This document shows positions 11,712 through 26,000 of a stretch of 64,000 nucleotides of DNA, one piece after another. The notes under the pieces were generated by a model. That model made no database searches, was not told the DNA's origin, and saw nothing but the letters and a program-made list of their open reading frames with translations. Within the stretch, counting starts at the first letter, position 1; each line of letters starts with the position of its first letter. Position numbers and translations under genes: made by a program. This DNA is from Adiantum capillus-veneris (lineage: Eukaryota > Streptophyta > Polypodiopsida > Polypodiales > Pteridaceae), in assembly GCA_014529385.2 (NCBI GenBank), contig CM043946.1, positions 19,113,077-19,177,076 on the forward strand. The letters are read 5' to 3'.

Positions 11712-14307
11712 CTGCAAAAAGAAGAAAATATTATGCATAAAATAATGACAATATCAAAGAAAGATATCATTATTTTATAGTCCAATAGGTCCATTGTATG
11801 GAAGACTTAGAGTGCCTCTTACATGGTGCCTCCAAGGTTTCCAAAAAATAAAATCATTGGAAAAAAAAGGCCACTGTGTCTCCAATCTATTGCCCATTTG
11901 AAGCATAGAGAGAACCAAGGTCCACCACTTGTCCAAGCTAGACATGGAGCATTGACACAAGATCCAGCACTTATCCAAGAACCCTATAGTATATGTGGTA
12001 ACATGGGATGCATTGATGCAACAAAAGTAGTCTAGCCTCCTCATCCATCTCTTTTTTCTTGTAGCCTAGAGGGATTAGTTTCAAGGTCTATCACTAGTCA
12101 AAAACTACACATAGAACATTGATACAAGGTTCCACCACATGTGAAACCTATCATCTCTAGTAGCATGGATGGTTTGATATCAAGGTTCATCGCGTGTCCT
12201 ACCTATACTCTATTGTAGCATATAGATTCTGGTTTGGTGGTACTACACTTGTCCAAACTTGGCTTGTTGTTGATATCTGGAGGTAATCAAGGGTCCTCCA
12301 CTTGTCCAAGTTAGGCATATAAAACAATTGCAAGGTCCACCATGTGTACAACATATGATTGATTATAGCATGCATGGTCTTATTTCATGGGCAACCATCT
12401 TCTCTCCAACATGTGTCCAACCTCGGCTCCATTGAAGCATGGAGAGAAGCAAGGTCCACCACTTATCAAAGCTATTATTTTCTCCCAGTGCTTTCAAAAC
12501 CCATAATACGTTGTACATGGGGGGGGGGATTCTTGTTTCAAGGTCCACCCCTTGGCTAAGATTGGATCCATTGAAACATAAAGAGAAGCAAGCTCTACCA
12601 TTTGTCCAAGCTAGGAGCCATTGAAACATGAAAACCCCATAATATGTTGTATACGAGGGGTGTTTTTCAAGGTCTACCACTTGTCTAAGCTATGGTCCAT
12701 TGGAACATGGAGAGAAGCAAAGCTCCACCACTTTTCTAAGCTAGGATCCATTGAAACATGGAGAGAAGCAAGCTCCATTGTTTGTCTAAGCTAGGCTCCA
12801 TTGGAACAAGGAGAAAACAAGCTCCACCACTTGCCTATTATTGCATAGAGATTCTGGTTTGAAGGTCCACCACTTGTCCAACCTTGCCTTCATGTATGGA
12901 GATAATCAAGAGTGCAATGCTTCTCTAAGCTAGGGACATAAAAGAGTTTCAAGGTCCACTACATATACGATCTATGATGGGTTGTAGCATGGGAGGTTTC
13001 ATTTTAAGGTTGACCACTTCTCCAGCTCCGCTTGTCCAACCTCAGATCCATTGAAGAATGGAGAATAAAGGTGTACCAACTCTCCAAAATAGGCAGGACA
13101 ATCTCTATAAAACCCATGAATTGTTAATATATGCTATGCTGTGGAGTTTTGTTTGAAGTTCCACTCCTTATCCAAGCTACAATCCATTGAAGCATGGAAC
13201 TAAGTAAGATATATCTCTAGTCCAAGATAGGATCCATTGAAACATAGAGAGAATCAAGGTCCACCACTTGTCCAAGCTATGCATGGGTAATTGATATAAG
13301 GACCACTACGTTTTCACCTATACTATGCTCTATCATGGATGGTTTCATATCCTACCAATTTTCCAACCTATTTAGTAGGTTGTATTATGGGGGTTTGGTT
13401 TCAAGGTACTTCACTTGTCTGAGGTGGGTTCCATTGAACCATGGAGAGAAACTATGTCTACCACTTGTCCGAAATATGCTCCTTTAAAACATAAAAACAA
13501 GGTCCACCACTTGTCCAAGCTAAAGTTTCTCTCCATTGAAGCATGGAGAGAAACAAGGTCTACCACCTGTCCAAAATATGCTCCATTGAAACATAAAAGC
13601 AAGGTCCACCACTTGTCCAAGCTAATATAACAAATGGGTGTTGGTTACAAGGTGTACCACACTTGTCTAAACTAGTCTTCATGCAAGGTCTACCACATGT
13701 CCAAGCTATATGAGCTTGTTTTGAAGGTCTACCACACCTCTTGAAATTAGGATCCATGTAAGGTCCACCTTTTGTCAAGCTATGCATTTAATGAGTACTA
13801 AAACTAAGTAAATTGCAGTACTTAAATACCTTTCCAAGCTCATTAAGATTTTGGTCTCTAAGGCCGGCCACCACCACATGTCTAATCTATGCTCTAATTG
13901 ATTACTTATGCTATTTCTCTCAAAGTCCAAACATAAGCTCCCTTCTAGCAAGGTTAGTTTAAATTTAGGCTCCAGCACCTGTCTAAGCTAGGTTCAATTT
14001 ATGAAGCATCACCATTTAACCATGCTACGATCTAATGTATCATATCAAGGGGGTATTGATAAAAGGTCCAAAACTTATTGAGTTCAAGCTCTTAAGTAAT
14101 TAAGTCTTTGTGAGTATTAAATGTTTTAGTTTTAGTCTACAGATCCACCATTCAAAAACTCAAGTAATTTACTATTTACATTCAAACCTTGAATGCTTGA
14201 GATAAAAAATACAAGCTCAATCAATACTATATAAAGCAAAATCTAACATTAAGAGTATCAAATCAGTAACAAGAAACACTAACATGCACAAGAAACTCAA
14301 AACATAC
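11712..14307. repeat. Probable 2.6-kb intron filled with forward motif copies
   Basis: Bounded by a donor (C then GTATGTT, 14307) and an acceptor at 11712 on the minus strand. The interior carries dozens of GGTCCACCACTTGTCCAAGCT variants (for example near 11920, 12450, 12540, 12860, 13260, 13500 and 13600) spaced 40-150 bp. The 12440-12800 and 13400-13640 stretches are locally tandem. No gene. Confidence 0.65.
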
Positions 14308-16960
14308 GTGTCTCCATTTCCAAAAAGTCCTCCATTGACACAGGATGGTGTTGTTGTTGTTCTTCTTCTCTTTGTGGAGAGCACTCCTCTGTAACAGGCA
14401 CAATGTCGCCTGATTGCGAAGTGGATTGTTGAAGTCCAGCCCATTTTTCTATATCTTCATGAGACTTAACAAAGTCTAGCAGCATGGTCTCCATGCTTTT
14501 TGCCTCCTCCACACTATCAATTAAGCAGATGACTTCTTTTTTCTGTTGTATTCCTTCTTGTGCAACCAAGGAGCCATCACCAAAAACATCAACAAGCTTG
14601 CGGTCTTCAAAACAATATGTACGAATGTAGTGCTTGACCAAAGCTCTTTTTTTGGCCTCCAAATATTGCAAATCTGACATATCGTTATCTGCTACTTGAA
14701 GAAGAGAACAATCAATTGGCATGGGATGTTCCTCTGATCTTCTTCTCAGGTCTTCAAATGCATTGCCTTGTCCCAAGAAGGCAATAACTGTTAGGAATTG
14801 AATTGCTCCTTTGCAAGGAGCTGATGGAAAGTGATGCAATGCACCACAACAATGGTAGCTCAAATTATCTCCCATGGCGTGAAAGGCACATTGCAATTTT
14901 GTGAAGTTAGTGAAATCCACAAATGCAAGAAAGACAAATCCAGGATCTGTTGACCCTCCAGCAATAGCCAAGATCCCATCCAAAGCATTGTTAAATGTCT
15001 CCTCACTCCACTTCAAATTGCCTCCAACGTTTTTTGTCATATCTAAAACACATAAGCCAATAGGCACTTTATTATTGAAGTGGCGCATCAAGTAGAGATT
15101 GCCTTCCATTTGTAGGCTCACCACATAGATTGACCATGGAAAATCTCTAGGCTCAGTTTTCTCCTTTTGAAGGTGAATTGCCCATTGCATGTATTTTATT
15201 GCTCCATCTGGAAAAGCCATTTTCTTTGTTCCACGCGTCAAACTAGATCTGATCCATTCCTCGCATAGCATTAAAATTGTTTTATAAACAACATCATTGA
15301 TGTTATACATTTTGACCACCTCCTCCCAGTCTTTACATGGTGAAGACTCATTCAAATTGTTGAAGCCTTCAAGAAGTGCATCTTGAATCAATTTGTCTTG
15401 CTTCAACTGCTTGATTTGATCATACATGTCAGTTGCATCACCATCCTTTGCACTCTTTGACAGTAAAATCTTCTCATCTCTAATCTCTTCTTGAATAGTC
15501 TTTACCTCTGATTCCTCAAGGCCACAAAGATATCTAAATACAGTTGTTGGGGGTTTCTTATTCTCCTCTTCTAGATTTTCAATGATTTCTATCCAGCAAT
15601 CATAAACTAAATCAGAGTAGGTGACCATGTGTGCCTGTTTAGCAATCCAACTTGCTGCTGCACTCATTCTTGCCAATCGAAGAAAACCCTGAAAAGAAAT
15701 AGAGAAATAATTAAACTATTGAGCAAGATTTGTTAATTAAACACTATCAAAAAGACAAAGAAAATAACTTACATCCCATCCGGCACGAGATGCATGTCCC
15801 TCTGCAATTCCACTTGCTGCCTTTGGTGGTCGTCCTGCGAAGATCCATTGACTCCGTAAATGTCTCAATATTTGGCTGTAAGGTTGCTTGACATACAATG
15901 CCTGAGCCTCCTCATTTGCAATGGCAGATATAGCAGTTGCAACAAATGGAGGAGCATTCACAACAATGCGAGCCTTTCTAAATTTATACACGCTAATCAG
16001 TCTTTCAAAGATCTCTTTGTTGTTTTGTTCATTGTGAAGCAAAACTTTTGCAGCATAGATTGAATGCTGCCCATCAAGAATCCAATAATGATAATCTTTA
16101 ATTTTTTGCTCCTCTACCTCTTCTACTGCCAAAGGAGTCCCCTTCTTTGATTTTGCATTTCGAACAGGCATCAAATATGCACATGCTGCAGGCTTGGTCG
16201 TACTCCGTGAAAATCCAAATAACACACTTTCAGCGTGTTTTTTATCCATAATACGTGCATTATAGTGATCAGGAGCAAGCCAACAATTTTGAATAGGGAT
16301 ATCAAATTCCCTATATTGGAAAGGAAAATAATTTATGTACTTATTCATTCCACCTGTATCTTTTTCTTGTCCTTTCATGGCCTCAGCTTCTAAAACATCT
16401 GGATCCACAATTCTCATCTTTGACATTGAACCCTCTGTTGATGAGGATGCCAAAGATGCCTTGTCTACATCCAAAATGGAGCTAGTTCGCTTAGCTTCTA
16501 CTTTCTGCACTTTTGCTTGCTTCTTTGTGGATGGTGGTCGTGAAGCTTTCACCTTTTTTTGTTGTAGTGTGGCAATGATGGAGCTTTGAAGTTGATCTGC
16601 TGTGATATTTGGATTTGATTCTGCAAACTTCCATCCTCGAGAAAACATTGTCTCTTCTTTGTTTCTAGACATGCGCTCCAATGCATATGCTCCTGGAGAT
16701 AGTTGAAATTCTAGATTCATTGGAACTAGAATGTCAATGCATTCCACCTCTGGATGACTATCAACTACAGAGACAGATGCTTCCACAACTTGTCCAACAT
16801 CTTCAAACAAGCTGTCATTATCCTTTTTGGCAATAAATAGATGCACCTTATGAAATTGTGCACCCTCTATACCATGTATGTCCAAATACCATTTCCTAAG
16901 ATCATTGCAAGTATAGTCAACTGAGACAGCAACCCTTGCAACCTGTTTTTTTGGAGCCAT
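14308..16960 (-). CDS. ParB-like domain fused to degenerate DNA methyltransferase-like domain (two exons)
   Basis: Two exons, 16960-15773 (396 codons, phase 0) and 15688-14308 (460 codons plus 1 base), joined across an 84-bp intron (GTAAGT donor at 15772, TTTTCAG acceptor ending at 15689). ATG at 16958-16960 is chosen because a TTTCAG acceptor ends at 16966 just upstream, implying an untranslated leader exon in the repeat field. Exon 1: Lys/Ser-rich linker (about 130-210), then YWILDGQHSIYAAKVLL (about 292-308), the core of ParB/sulfiredoxin-like domains. Exon 2: WSEETF with GFVFLAFVDFTNF (about 615-650) aligns by eye with the region around motif IV of beta-class N4/N6 methyltransferases, but DPPY is replaced by DMTK; VDVFGDGSLVAQE (about 760) resembles the DPFxGSGT motif I. 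ParB plus methyltransferase fusions are typical of phage and bacterial proteins; loss of DPPY argues against catalysis. Function in DNA binding or element regulation is my inference. Confidence 0.6.
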
Positions 16961-16965
16961 CTTTC

Positions 16966-17039
16966 CTGAAACAAAAAAAACCAAATGTTATTTTAACATA
17001 TACTTTTTTGTAATGGATTAAGTTTGTGTGAATACAAGT
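16966..17039 (-). promoter_or_regulatory. Splice acceptor region upstream of ParB/methyltransferase-like start
   Basis: A T-rich tract followed by TTTCAG (ending at 16966) precedes GAAAGATGG. The first transcribed exon should therefore lie further upstream (above 17 kb), inside or beyond the motif array; I cannot place the promoter. Confidence 0.4.
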
Positions 17040-20000
17040 TCCACCACTTGTTCAAGCTAGATCTAAGCAAGTATACATAGTGATCATTTAAGCTAGTAAA
17101 CTAAGGGAAGGGAGAAGTAAGGTCCACCACTTGTCCAAGCTTAGCTCTAGACAACATGGAGAGATTGGAGGTCTACTAATTGTCTAATATAGGCTAACTA
17201 TATTGAAACATAGAGAGAAGCAAAGGTCCACCACTTGTCCAATCTAGGGTCCATTGAAACATGGAGAGAAGGATGCTCCACCATTTGTCCAAAATAGGCT
17301 CCATTGAAACATGAAGAGAAACAAGATGCACCATGTCTTTGAGATGCTAGGCTCCATTGAAATACCTTAAACCCATGATATTTTGTATATGTGGGGTTTA
17401 AATTCAAGGTCCACCACTTGTCCAACCTATTATCCCTAGTAGCATGAGTGGTTTGGTCTCAAGATTCACCACTTTTCCACTCTATGTCATTATATTAAGA
17501 AGATCTGGGTGTTAAGGTCCACCACTTGTCCAACCTATAAGGCTATATCTTAAATGGTATTATTTACCACCACTTGGAATGCACATGATGGGTTTTACAT
17601 AGGGGTACGGTTCCAAGGTCCACCACTTGTCCAAGCTAACTCTATTGAAACATAGAGAGAATCAAAGGTCCACCACTTGTCCAAGCTAGGCTCCATTGAA
17701 ACATGGAGAGAAGGATGCTCCACCATTTGTCCAAGCCAGGTTTGATTGAAACATGAAGAGAAGCAAGCTGCACCATGTCTCCAAAATGCTAGGCTCCATT
17801 GAAATATCTTAAACCCATGATATTTCGTACATGGGGGGTTTACATTCAAGGTCCACCACTTGTCCAACCTATTATCACTAGTAGCATGAGTGGTTGATGT
17901 CAAGATTCACCACTTTTCTACTCTATGTCATTATATTAAGAAGATCTGGGTGTTAAGGTCCACCACTTGTCCAACCTATAAGGCTATATCTTAAAGGGTA
18001 TTCTTTCTCACCACTTGGAATGACCATGATAGGTTTTACATGGGGGTTTGGTTCCAAGTTCCACCACTTGTCCAAGCTAACTCTATTGAAACATAAAGAG
18101 AAGCAAAGGTCCACCACTTGTCTAAGCTAGGGTCCATTGAAACATGGAGAGAAGGATGCTCCACCATTTGTCCAAGATAGGCTCCATTGAAACATGAAGA
18201 GAAGCAAGCTGCACCATGTCTCCAAGATGCTAAGATCCATTGAAATACCTTAAACCCATGATATTTTGTACATGGGGAGTTTACATTCAAGGTCCACCAC
18301 TTGTCCAACCTATTATCTCTAGTAGCATGAGTGGTTTGGTCTGAAGATTCACCACTTTTCCACTCTATGTCATTACGTTAAGAAGATCTGGGTGTTAAGG
18401 TCGACCACTTGTCCAACCTATAAGGGTATATCTTAAAGGGTATTCTTTCTCACCACTTGAAATGTCCATGATATGTTTTACATGGGGGTTTGGCTCCAAG
18501 GTCCACCACCTCTCCAAGCTAACTCTATTGAAACATAGAGAGAAACAAAGGTCCACCACTTGTCCAAGCTAGGCTCCATTGAAACATGGAGAGAAGGATC
18601 CTCTACCATTTGTCGAAGCTAACTCTATTGAAACATGGGGGGTTTACATTCAAGGTCCACCACTTGTCCAACCTATTAACGCTAGTAGCATGAGTGGTTT
18701 GGTCTCAAGATTCACCACTTTTTCACTCTATCATTATATTAAGAATATTTGGGTGTTAAGGTCCACCACTTGTCCAACCTATAAGGCTATATCTTAAGGG
18801 TTATTCTTTCTCACCACTTGGAGTGACCAGCATAGGTTTTACATGGGGGTTTTGTTTCAAGGTCCACCACTTGTCCAAGCTAACTCTATTGAAACATAGA
18901 GAGAATCAAAGGTCCACCACTTGTCCAAGCTAGGGTCCATTGAAACATGGAGAGAAGGATGCTCCACCATTTGTCCAAGATACACTCCATTGAAACATGA
19001 AGAGAAGCAAGCTACACCATGTCTCCAAGATGCTAGGCTCCATTGAAATACCTCAAACCCATGATATTTTGTACATGGGGGGTTACATTCAAGGTCCACC
19101 ACTTGTCCAACCTATTATCTCTAGTAGCATGAGTGGTTTGGTCTCAAGATTCACCATTTTTCCACTCTATGTCATTCTATTAAGAATATATGGGTGCTAA
19201 GGTCCACCACTTGTCCAACCTATAAGGCCATATCTTAAACTTTATTCTTTCTCACCACTTGGAGTTACCAAGATAGGTTTACATGGGAGTTTGGTTCCAA
19301 GGCCCACCACTTGTCCAAGCTAACTCTATTGAAACATAGAGAGAAGCAAAGGTCCACCACTTGTCCAAGCTAGGCTCCATTGAAGCATGGAGAGAAGGAT
19401 GCTCCACCATTTGTCCAAGATAGGCTCCATTGAAACATGAAGGGAAGCAATCTGCACCATGTCTCCAAGATTCTAGGATCCATTGAAATACCTTAAACCC
19501 ACGATATTGTTTACATGTGGGGTTTAACGTCAAGGTCAGTCACTTTTCCAAGCTATTATCCCTAGTAGCACTAGTGGTTGGGTCTCAAGATTTACCACTT
19601 TTCCACTCTATGTCGTTATATTATGAAGATCTAGGTTCTAAGGTCGACCACTTGTCCAACCTATAAGGCTAGATCTTAAAGGGTATTATTTCTCACCACT
19701 TGGAATGACCATGATATGTTTTACATGGGGGTTTGGTTTCAAGGTCCACCACTTGTCCAAGCTAACTCTATGGAAACATAGAGAGAAGCAAAGGTCCACC
19801 ACTTGTCCAAGCTAGGCTCCACTGAGACATTTAGAGAAGGATGATCCCCCATTGGTGGAAGATAGGCTTCATTGAAACATGAAAAGAAGCAAGTTGCACC
19901 ATGTCTCCAAGATTCTAGCATCCATTGAAATACCTTAAACCCACGATATTGTTTACATGTGGGGTTTAACGTCAAGGTCAGTCACTTTTCCAAGCTATTA

Positions 20001-23000
20001 TCCCTAGTAGCATGAGTGGTTTGGTCTCAAGATTCACCACTTTTCCACTCTATGTCATTATATAAAGAAGATCTAGGTGTTAAGGTCGACCACTTGTCCA
20101 ACCTATAAGCGTATATCTTAAAGGGTATTCTTTCTCACCACTTGAAATGTCCATGATATGTTTTACATAGGGTTTAGTTCCAAGGTCCACCACTTATCCA
20201 AGCTAACTTTATTCTTCTCATAGAGAGAAGCAAAAGGTCCACCACTTGTCCAAGCTAGGCTCCATTGAAACATGGAGAGAAGGATGCTCCACCATTTGTC
20301 GAAGCTAACTCTATTGAAACATGGAAGGTTTACATTCAAGGTCCACCAGTTGTCCAACCTATTAACGCTAGTAGCATGAGGGGTTTGGTCTCAAGATTCA
20401 CCACTTTTTCACTCTGTGTTATTATTAAGAATATTTGGGTATTAAGGTCCACCACTTGTCCAACTATAAGACTATATCTTAATGGTTATTCTTTCTGACC
20501 ACTTGGAGTGACCATGAAAGGTTTTACATGGGGGGTTGGTTCCAAGGTCCACCACTTGTCCAAGCTAACTCTATTCAAAACATAGAGAGAAGCAAAGGTC
20601 CACCACTTGTCTAAGCTAGGGTCTATTGAAACATGGAGAGAAGGATGCTCCACCATTTGTCCAAGATAGACTCCATTGAAACATGAAGAGAAGCAAGCTG
20701 CACCATATCTCCAAGATTCTAGACTCCATCGAAATACCTAAAACCCACGTTATTTTGTACATGGGGAGTTTACATTCAAGATCAACCAATTTGTCCAACC
20801 TATTATCGCTTAGTAGCATGAGTGGTTTGCTCTCAAGATTCCACCACTTTTTCACTCTCTATCATTATATTAAGAATATATGGGCGTTAAGGTCCACCAC
20901 TTGTCCAACCTATAAGACTATATCTTAATGGTTATTCTTTCTCACCCTTGAAAGACTATATCTTAATGGTTATCCCTAGCTATTATTGCTAGTAGCGTGA
21001 GTGGTTTGGTCTCAAGATTCACCACTTTTATTAAGAATATGTGGGGTGTTAAGGTCCACCACTTGTCCAACCTATAAGGCTACATCTTAAAGGTTATTCT
21101 TTCTTACTACTTGGAGTGACCATGATAGGTTTTACATGGGGGTTTGGTTCCAAGGTCCACCACTTGTCCAAGCTAACTCTATTGAAACATAGAGAGAAGC
21201 AAAGGTCCACCCCTTGTCTAAGCTAGGGTCCATTGAAACATGGAGAGAAGGATGCTCCACCATTTGTCCAAGGTAGGCTCCATTGAAACATGAGGAGAAT
21301 CAAGGTGCACCATGTCTCCAAGATGCTAGGCTCCATCGAAAAACATTAAACCCATGATATGTCGTAGATGAGGGGTTTACATTCAAGGTCCAACACTTGT
21401 CCAAGCTATTATTGGTAGTAGCCTGAGTGGTTTGGTCTCAAGATTCACCACTTTTCCACTCTATGTCATTATATTAAGAATATGCGCGTGTTAAGGTCCA
21501 CCACTTGTCCAACCTATAAGGCTACATCTTAAAGGTTATTCTTTATTACCACTTGGAGTGACCATGATAGGTTTTACATGGGGGTTTGGTTCCAAGGTCC
21601 ACCACTTGTCCAAGCTAACTCTATTGAAACATAGAGAGAAACAAAGGTCCACCACTTGTCCAAGCTAGGGTCCATTGAAACATGGAGAGAAGGATGCTCC
21701 ACCATTTGTCCAAGATAGGCTCCATTGAAACATGACGAGAAGCAAGCTGCACCATGTCTCCAAGATGCTAGGCTCCATCGAAATACATTAAACCCACGAT
21801 ATTTCGTAGATGAGGGGTTTACATTCAAGGTCCACCACTTGTCCAAGCTATTATTGCTAGTAGCCTGAGTGGTTTGGTCTCAAGATTCACCACTTTTATT
21901 AAGAATATGTGGGTGTTAAGGTCCACCACTTGTCCAACCTATAAGGCTACATCTTAAAGGTTATTCTTTCTTACTACTTGGAGTGACCATGATAGGTTTT
22001 ACATGGGGGTTTGGTTCCAAGGTCCACCACTTGTCCAAGCTAACTCTATTGAAACATAGAGAGAAGCAAAGGTCCACCCCTTGTCTAAGCTAGGGTCCAT
22101 TGAAACATGGAGAGAAGGATGCTCCACCATTTGTCCAAGGTAGGCTCCATTGAAACATGAGGAGAAGCAAGGTGCACCATGTCTCCAAGATGCTAGGCTC
22201 CATCGAAAAACATTAAACCCACGATATGTCGTAGATGAGGGGTTTACATTCAAGGTCCCACACTTGTCCAAGCTATTATTGCTAGTAGCCTGAGTGGTTT
22301 GGTCTCAAGATTCACCACTTTTCCACTCTATGTCATTATATTAAGAATATGCGCGTGTTAAGGTCCACCACTTGTCCAACCTATAAGGCTACATCTTAAA
22401 GGTTATTCTTTATTACCACTTGGAGTGACCATGATAGGTTTTACATGGGGGTTTGGTTCCAAGGTCCAAGGTCCACCACTTGTCCAAGCTAACTCTATTG
22501 AAACATAGAGAGAAGCAAAGGTCCACCCCTTGTCTAAGCTAGGGTCCATTGAAACATGGAGAGAAGGATGCTCCACCATTTGTCCAAGATAGGCTCCATT
22601 GAAACATGAGGAGAAGCAAGGTGCACCATGTCTCCAAGATGCTAGGCTCCATCGAAAAACATTAAACCCACGATATGTTCGTAGATGAGGGGTTTACATT
22701 CAAGGTCCACCACTTGTCCAAGCTATTATTGCTAGTAGCCTGAGTGGTTTGGTCTCAAGATTCACCACTTTTCTCTATGTCATTAAATTAAGAATATGCG
22801 CGTGTTAAGGTCCACCACTTGTCCAACCTATAAGGCTACATCTTAAAGGTTATTCTTTCTTACACTTGGAGTGACCATGATAGGTTTTACATGGGGGGTT
22901 TGGTTCCAAGGTCCACCACTTGTCCAAGCTAACTCTATTGAACATAGAGAGAAGCAAAGGTCCACCACTTGTCCAAGCTAGGGTCCATTGAAACATGGAG

Positions 23001-26000
23001 AGAAGGATGCTCCACCATTTGTCCAAGATAGGCTCCATTGAAACATGACGAGAAGCAAGCTGCACCATGTCTCCAAGATGCTAGGCTCCATCAAAATACA
23101 TTAAACCCACGATATTTCGTAGATGAGGGGTTTACATTCAAGGTCCACCACTTGTCCAAGCTATTATTGCTAGTAGCCTGAGTGGTTTGGTCTCAAGATT
23201 CACCACTTTTTTAAGAATATGTGGGTGTTAAGGTCCACCACTTGTCCAACCTATAAGGCTACATCTTAAAGGTTATTCTTTCTTACTACTTGGAGTGACC
23301 ATGATAGGTTTTACATGGGGGTTTGGTTCCAAGGTCCACCACTTGTCCAAGCTAACTCTATTGAAACATAGAGAGAAGCAAAGGTCCACCCTTGTCTAAG
23401 CTAGGGTCCATTGAAACATGGAGAGAAGGATGCTCCACCATTTGTCCAAGGTAGGCTCCATTCAAACATGAGGAGAAGCAAGGTGCACCATGTCTCCAAG
23501 ATGCTAGGCTCCATCGAAAAACATTAAACCCACGATATGTCGTAGATGAGGGGTTTACATTCAGGTCCACCACTTGTCCAAGCTATTATTGCTAGTAGCC
23601 TGAGTGGTTTGGTCTCAGATTCACCACTTTTTCATCTATGTCATTATATTAAGAATATATGCGGTGTTAAGGTCCACCACTTGTCCAACCTATAAGGCTA
23701 CATCTTTAAGGTTATTCTTTTTTACCACTTGGAGTGACCATGATAGGTTTTACATGGGGGTTTGGTTCCAAGGTCCACCACTTGTCCAAGCTAACTCTAT
23801 TGAAACATAGAGAGAAACAAAGGTCCACCACTTGTCCAAGCTAGGGTCCATTGAAACATGGAGAGAAGGATGCTCCACCATTTGTCCAAGATAGGCTCCA
23901 TTGAAACTTGACGAGAAGCAAGCTGCACCATGTCTCCAAGATGCTAGGCTCCATCGAAATACATTTAACCCACGATATTTCGTAGATGAGGGGTTTACAT
24001 TCAAGGTCCACCACTTGTCCAAGCTATTACTGCTAGTAGCCTGAGTGGTTTGGTCTCAAGATTCACCACTTTTATTAAGAATATGTGGGTGTTAAGGTCC
24101 ACCACTTGTCCAACCTATAAGGCTACATCTTAAAGGTTATTCTTTCTTACTACTTGGAGTGACCATGATAGGTTTTACATGGGGGTTTGGTTCCAAGGTC
24201 CACCACTTGTCCAAGCTAACTCTATTGAAACATAGAGAGAAGCAAAGGTCCACCCCTTGTCTAAGCTAGGGTCCATTGAAACATGGAGAGAAGGATGCTC
24301 CACCATTTGTCCAAGGTAGGCTCCATTGAAACATGAGGAGAGAAGCAAGGCTGCACCATGTCTCCAAGATGCTAAGCCTCCATTGAAAAACATTAAACCC
24401 ACGATATATGTCGTAGATGAGGGGTTTACATTCAAGGTCCACCACTTGTCCAAGCTATTATTGCTAGTAGCCTGAGTGGTTTGGTCTCAAGAGTCACCAC
24501 TTTTCCACTCTATGTCATTATATTAAGAATATGCGGGTGTTAAGGTCCACCACTTGTCCAACCTATAAGGCTACATCTTAAAGGTTATTCTTTCTTACCA
24601 CTTGGAGTGACCATGATAGGTTTACATGGGGGTTTGGTTCCAAGGTCCACCACTTGTCCAAGCTAACTCTATTGAAACATAGAGAGAAACAAAGGTCCAC
24701 CACTTGTCCAAGCTAGGGTCCATTGAAACATGGAGAGAAGGATGCTCCACCATTTGTCCAAGTAGGCTCCATTGAAACATGACGAGAAGCAAGCTTGCAC
24801 CATGTCTCCAAGATGCTAGGCTCCATCGAAATACATTAAACCCACGATATTTCGTAGATGAGGGGTTACATTCAAGGTCCACCACTTGTCCAAGCTATTA
24901 TTGCTAGTAGCCTGAGTGGTTTGGTCTCAAGATTCACCACTTTTATTAAGTTTATGTGGAGTGTTAAGGTCCACCACTTGTCCAACCTATAAGGCTACAT
25001 CTTAAAGGTTATTCTTTCTTACTACTTGGAGTGACCATGATAGGTTTTACATGGGGGTTTGGTTCCAAGGTCCACCACTTGTCCAAGCTAACTCTATTGA
25101 AACATAGAGAGAAGCAAAGGTCCACCCCTTGTCTAAGCTAGGGTCCATTGAAACATGGAGAGAAGGACGCTCCACCATTTGTGCAAGGTAGGCTCCATTG
25201 AAACATGAGGGAATCAAGGTGCACCATGTCTCCAAGATGCTAGGCTCCATCGAAAAACATTAAACCCACGAGCTATAAGTAGATGGGGGTTTACAGTCAA
25301 GGTCCACCACTTGTCCAAGCTATTATTGCTAGTAGCCTGAGTGGTTTGGTCTCAAGATTCACCACTTTTCTCACTCTATGTCATTAAATTAAGAATATGC
25401 GCGTGTTAAGGTCCACCACTTGTCCAACCTATAAGGCTATATCTTAAAGGTTATTCTTTCTCACCACTTGGAGTGACCATGATAGGTTTTAATGGGGGTT
25501 TGGTTCCAAGGTCCACCACTTGTCCAAGCTAACTCTATTGAAACATAGAGAGAAGCAAAGGTCCACCCCTTGTCTAAGCTAGGGTCCATTGAAACATGGA
25601 GAGAAGGACGCTCCACCATTTGTGCAAGGTAGGCTCCATTGAAACATGAGGAGAATCAAGGTGCACCATGTCTCCAAGATGCTAGGCTCCATCGAAAACA
25701 TTAAACCCACGATATGTCGTAGATGAGGGGTTTACATTCAAGGTCCACACTTGTCCAAGCTATTATTGCTAGTAGCCTGAGTGTTTGGTCTCAAGATTCA
25801 CCACTTTTCCACTCTATGTCATTAATTAAGAATATGCGCGTGTTAAGGTCCACCACTTGTCCAACCTATAAGGCTATATCTTAAAGGTTATTCTTTCTCA
25901 CCACTTGGAGTGACCATGATAGGTTTTAAATGGGGGTTTGGTTCCAAGGTCCACCACTTGTCCAAGCTAACTCTATTGAATAATAGAGAGAAGTAAAGGT

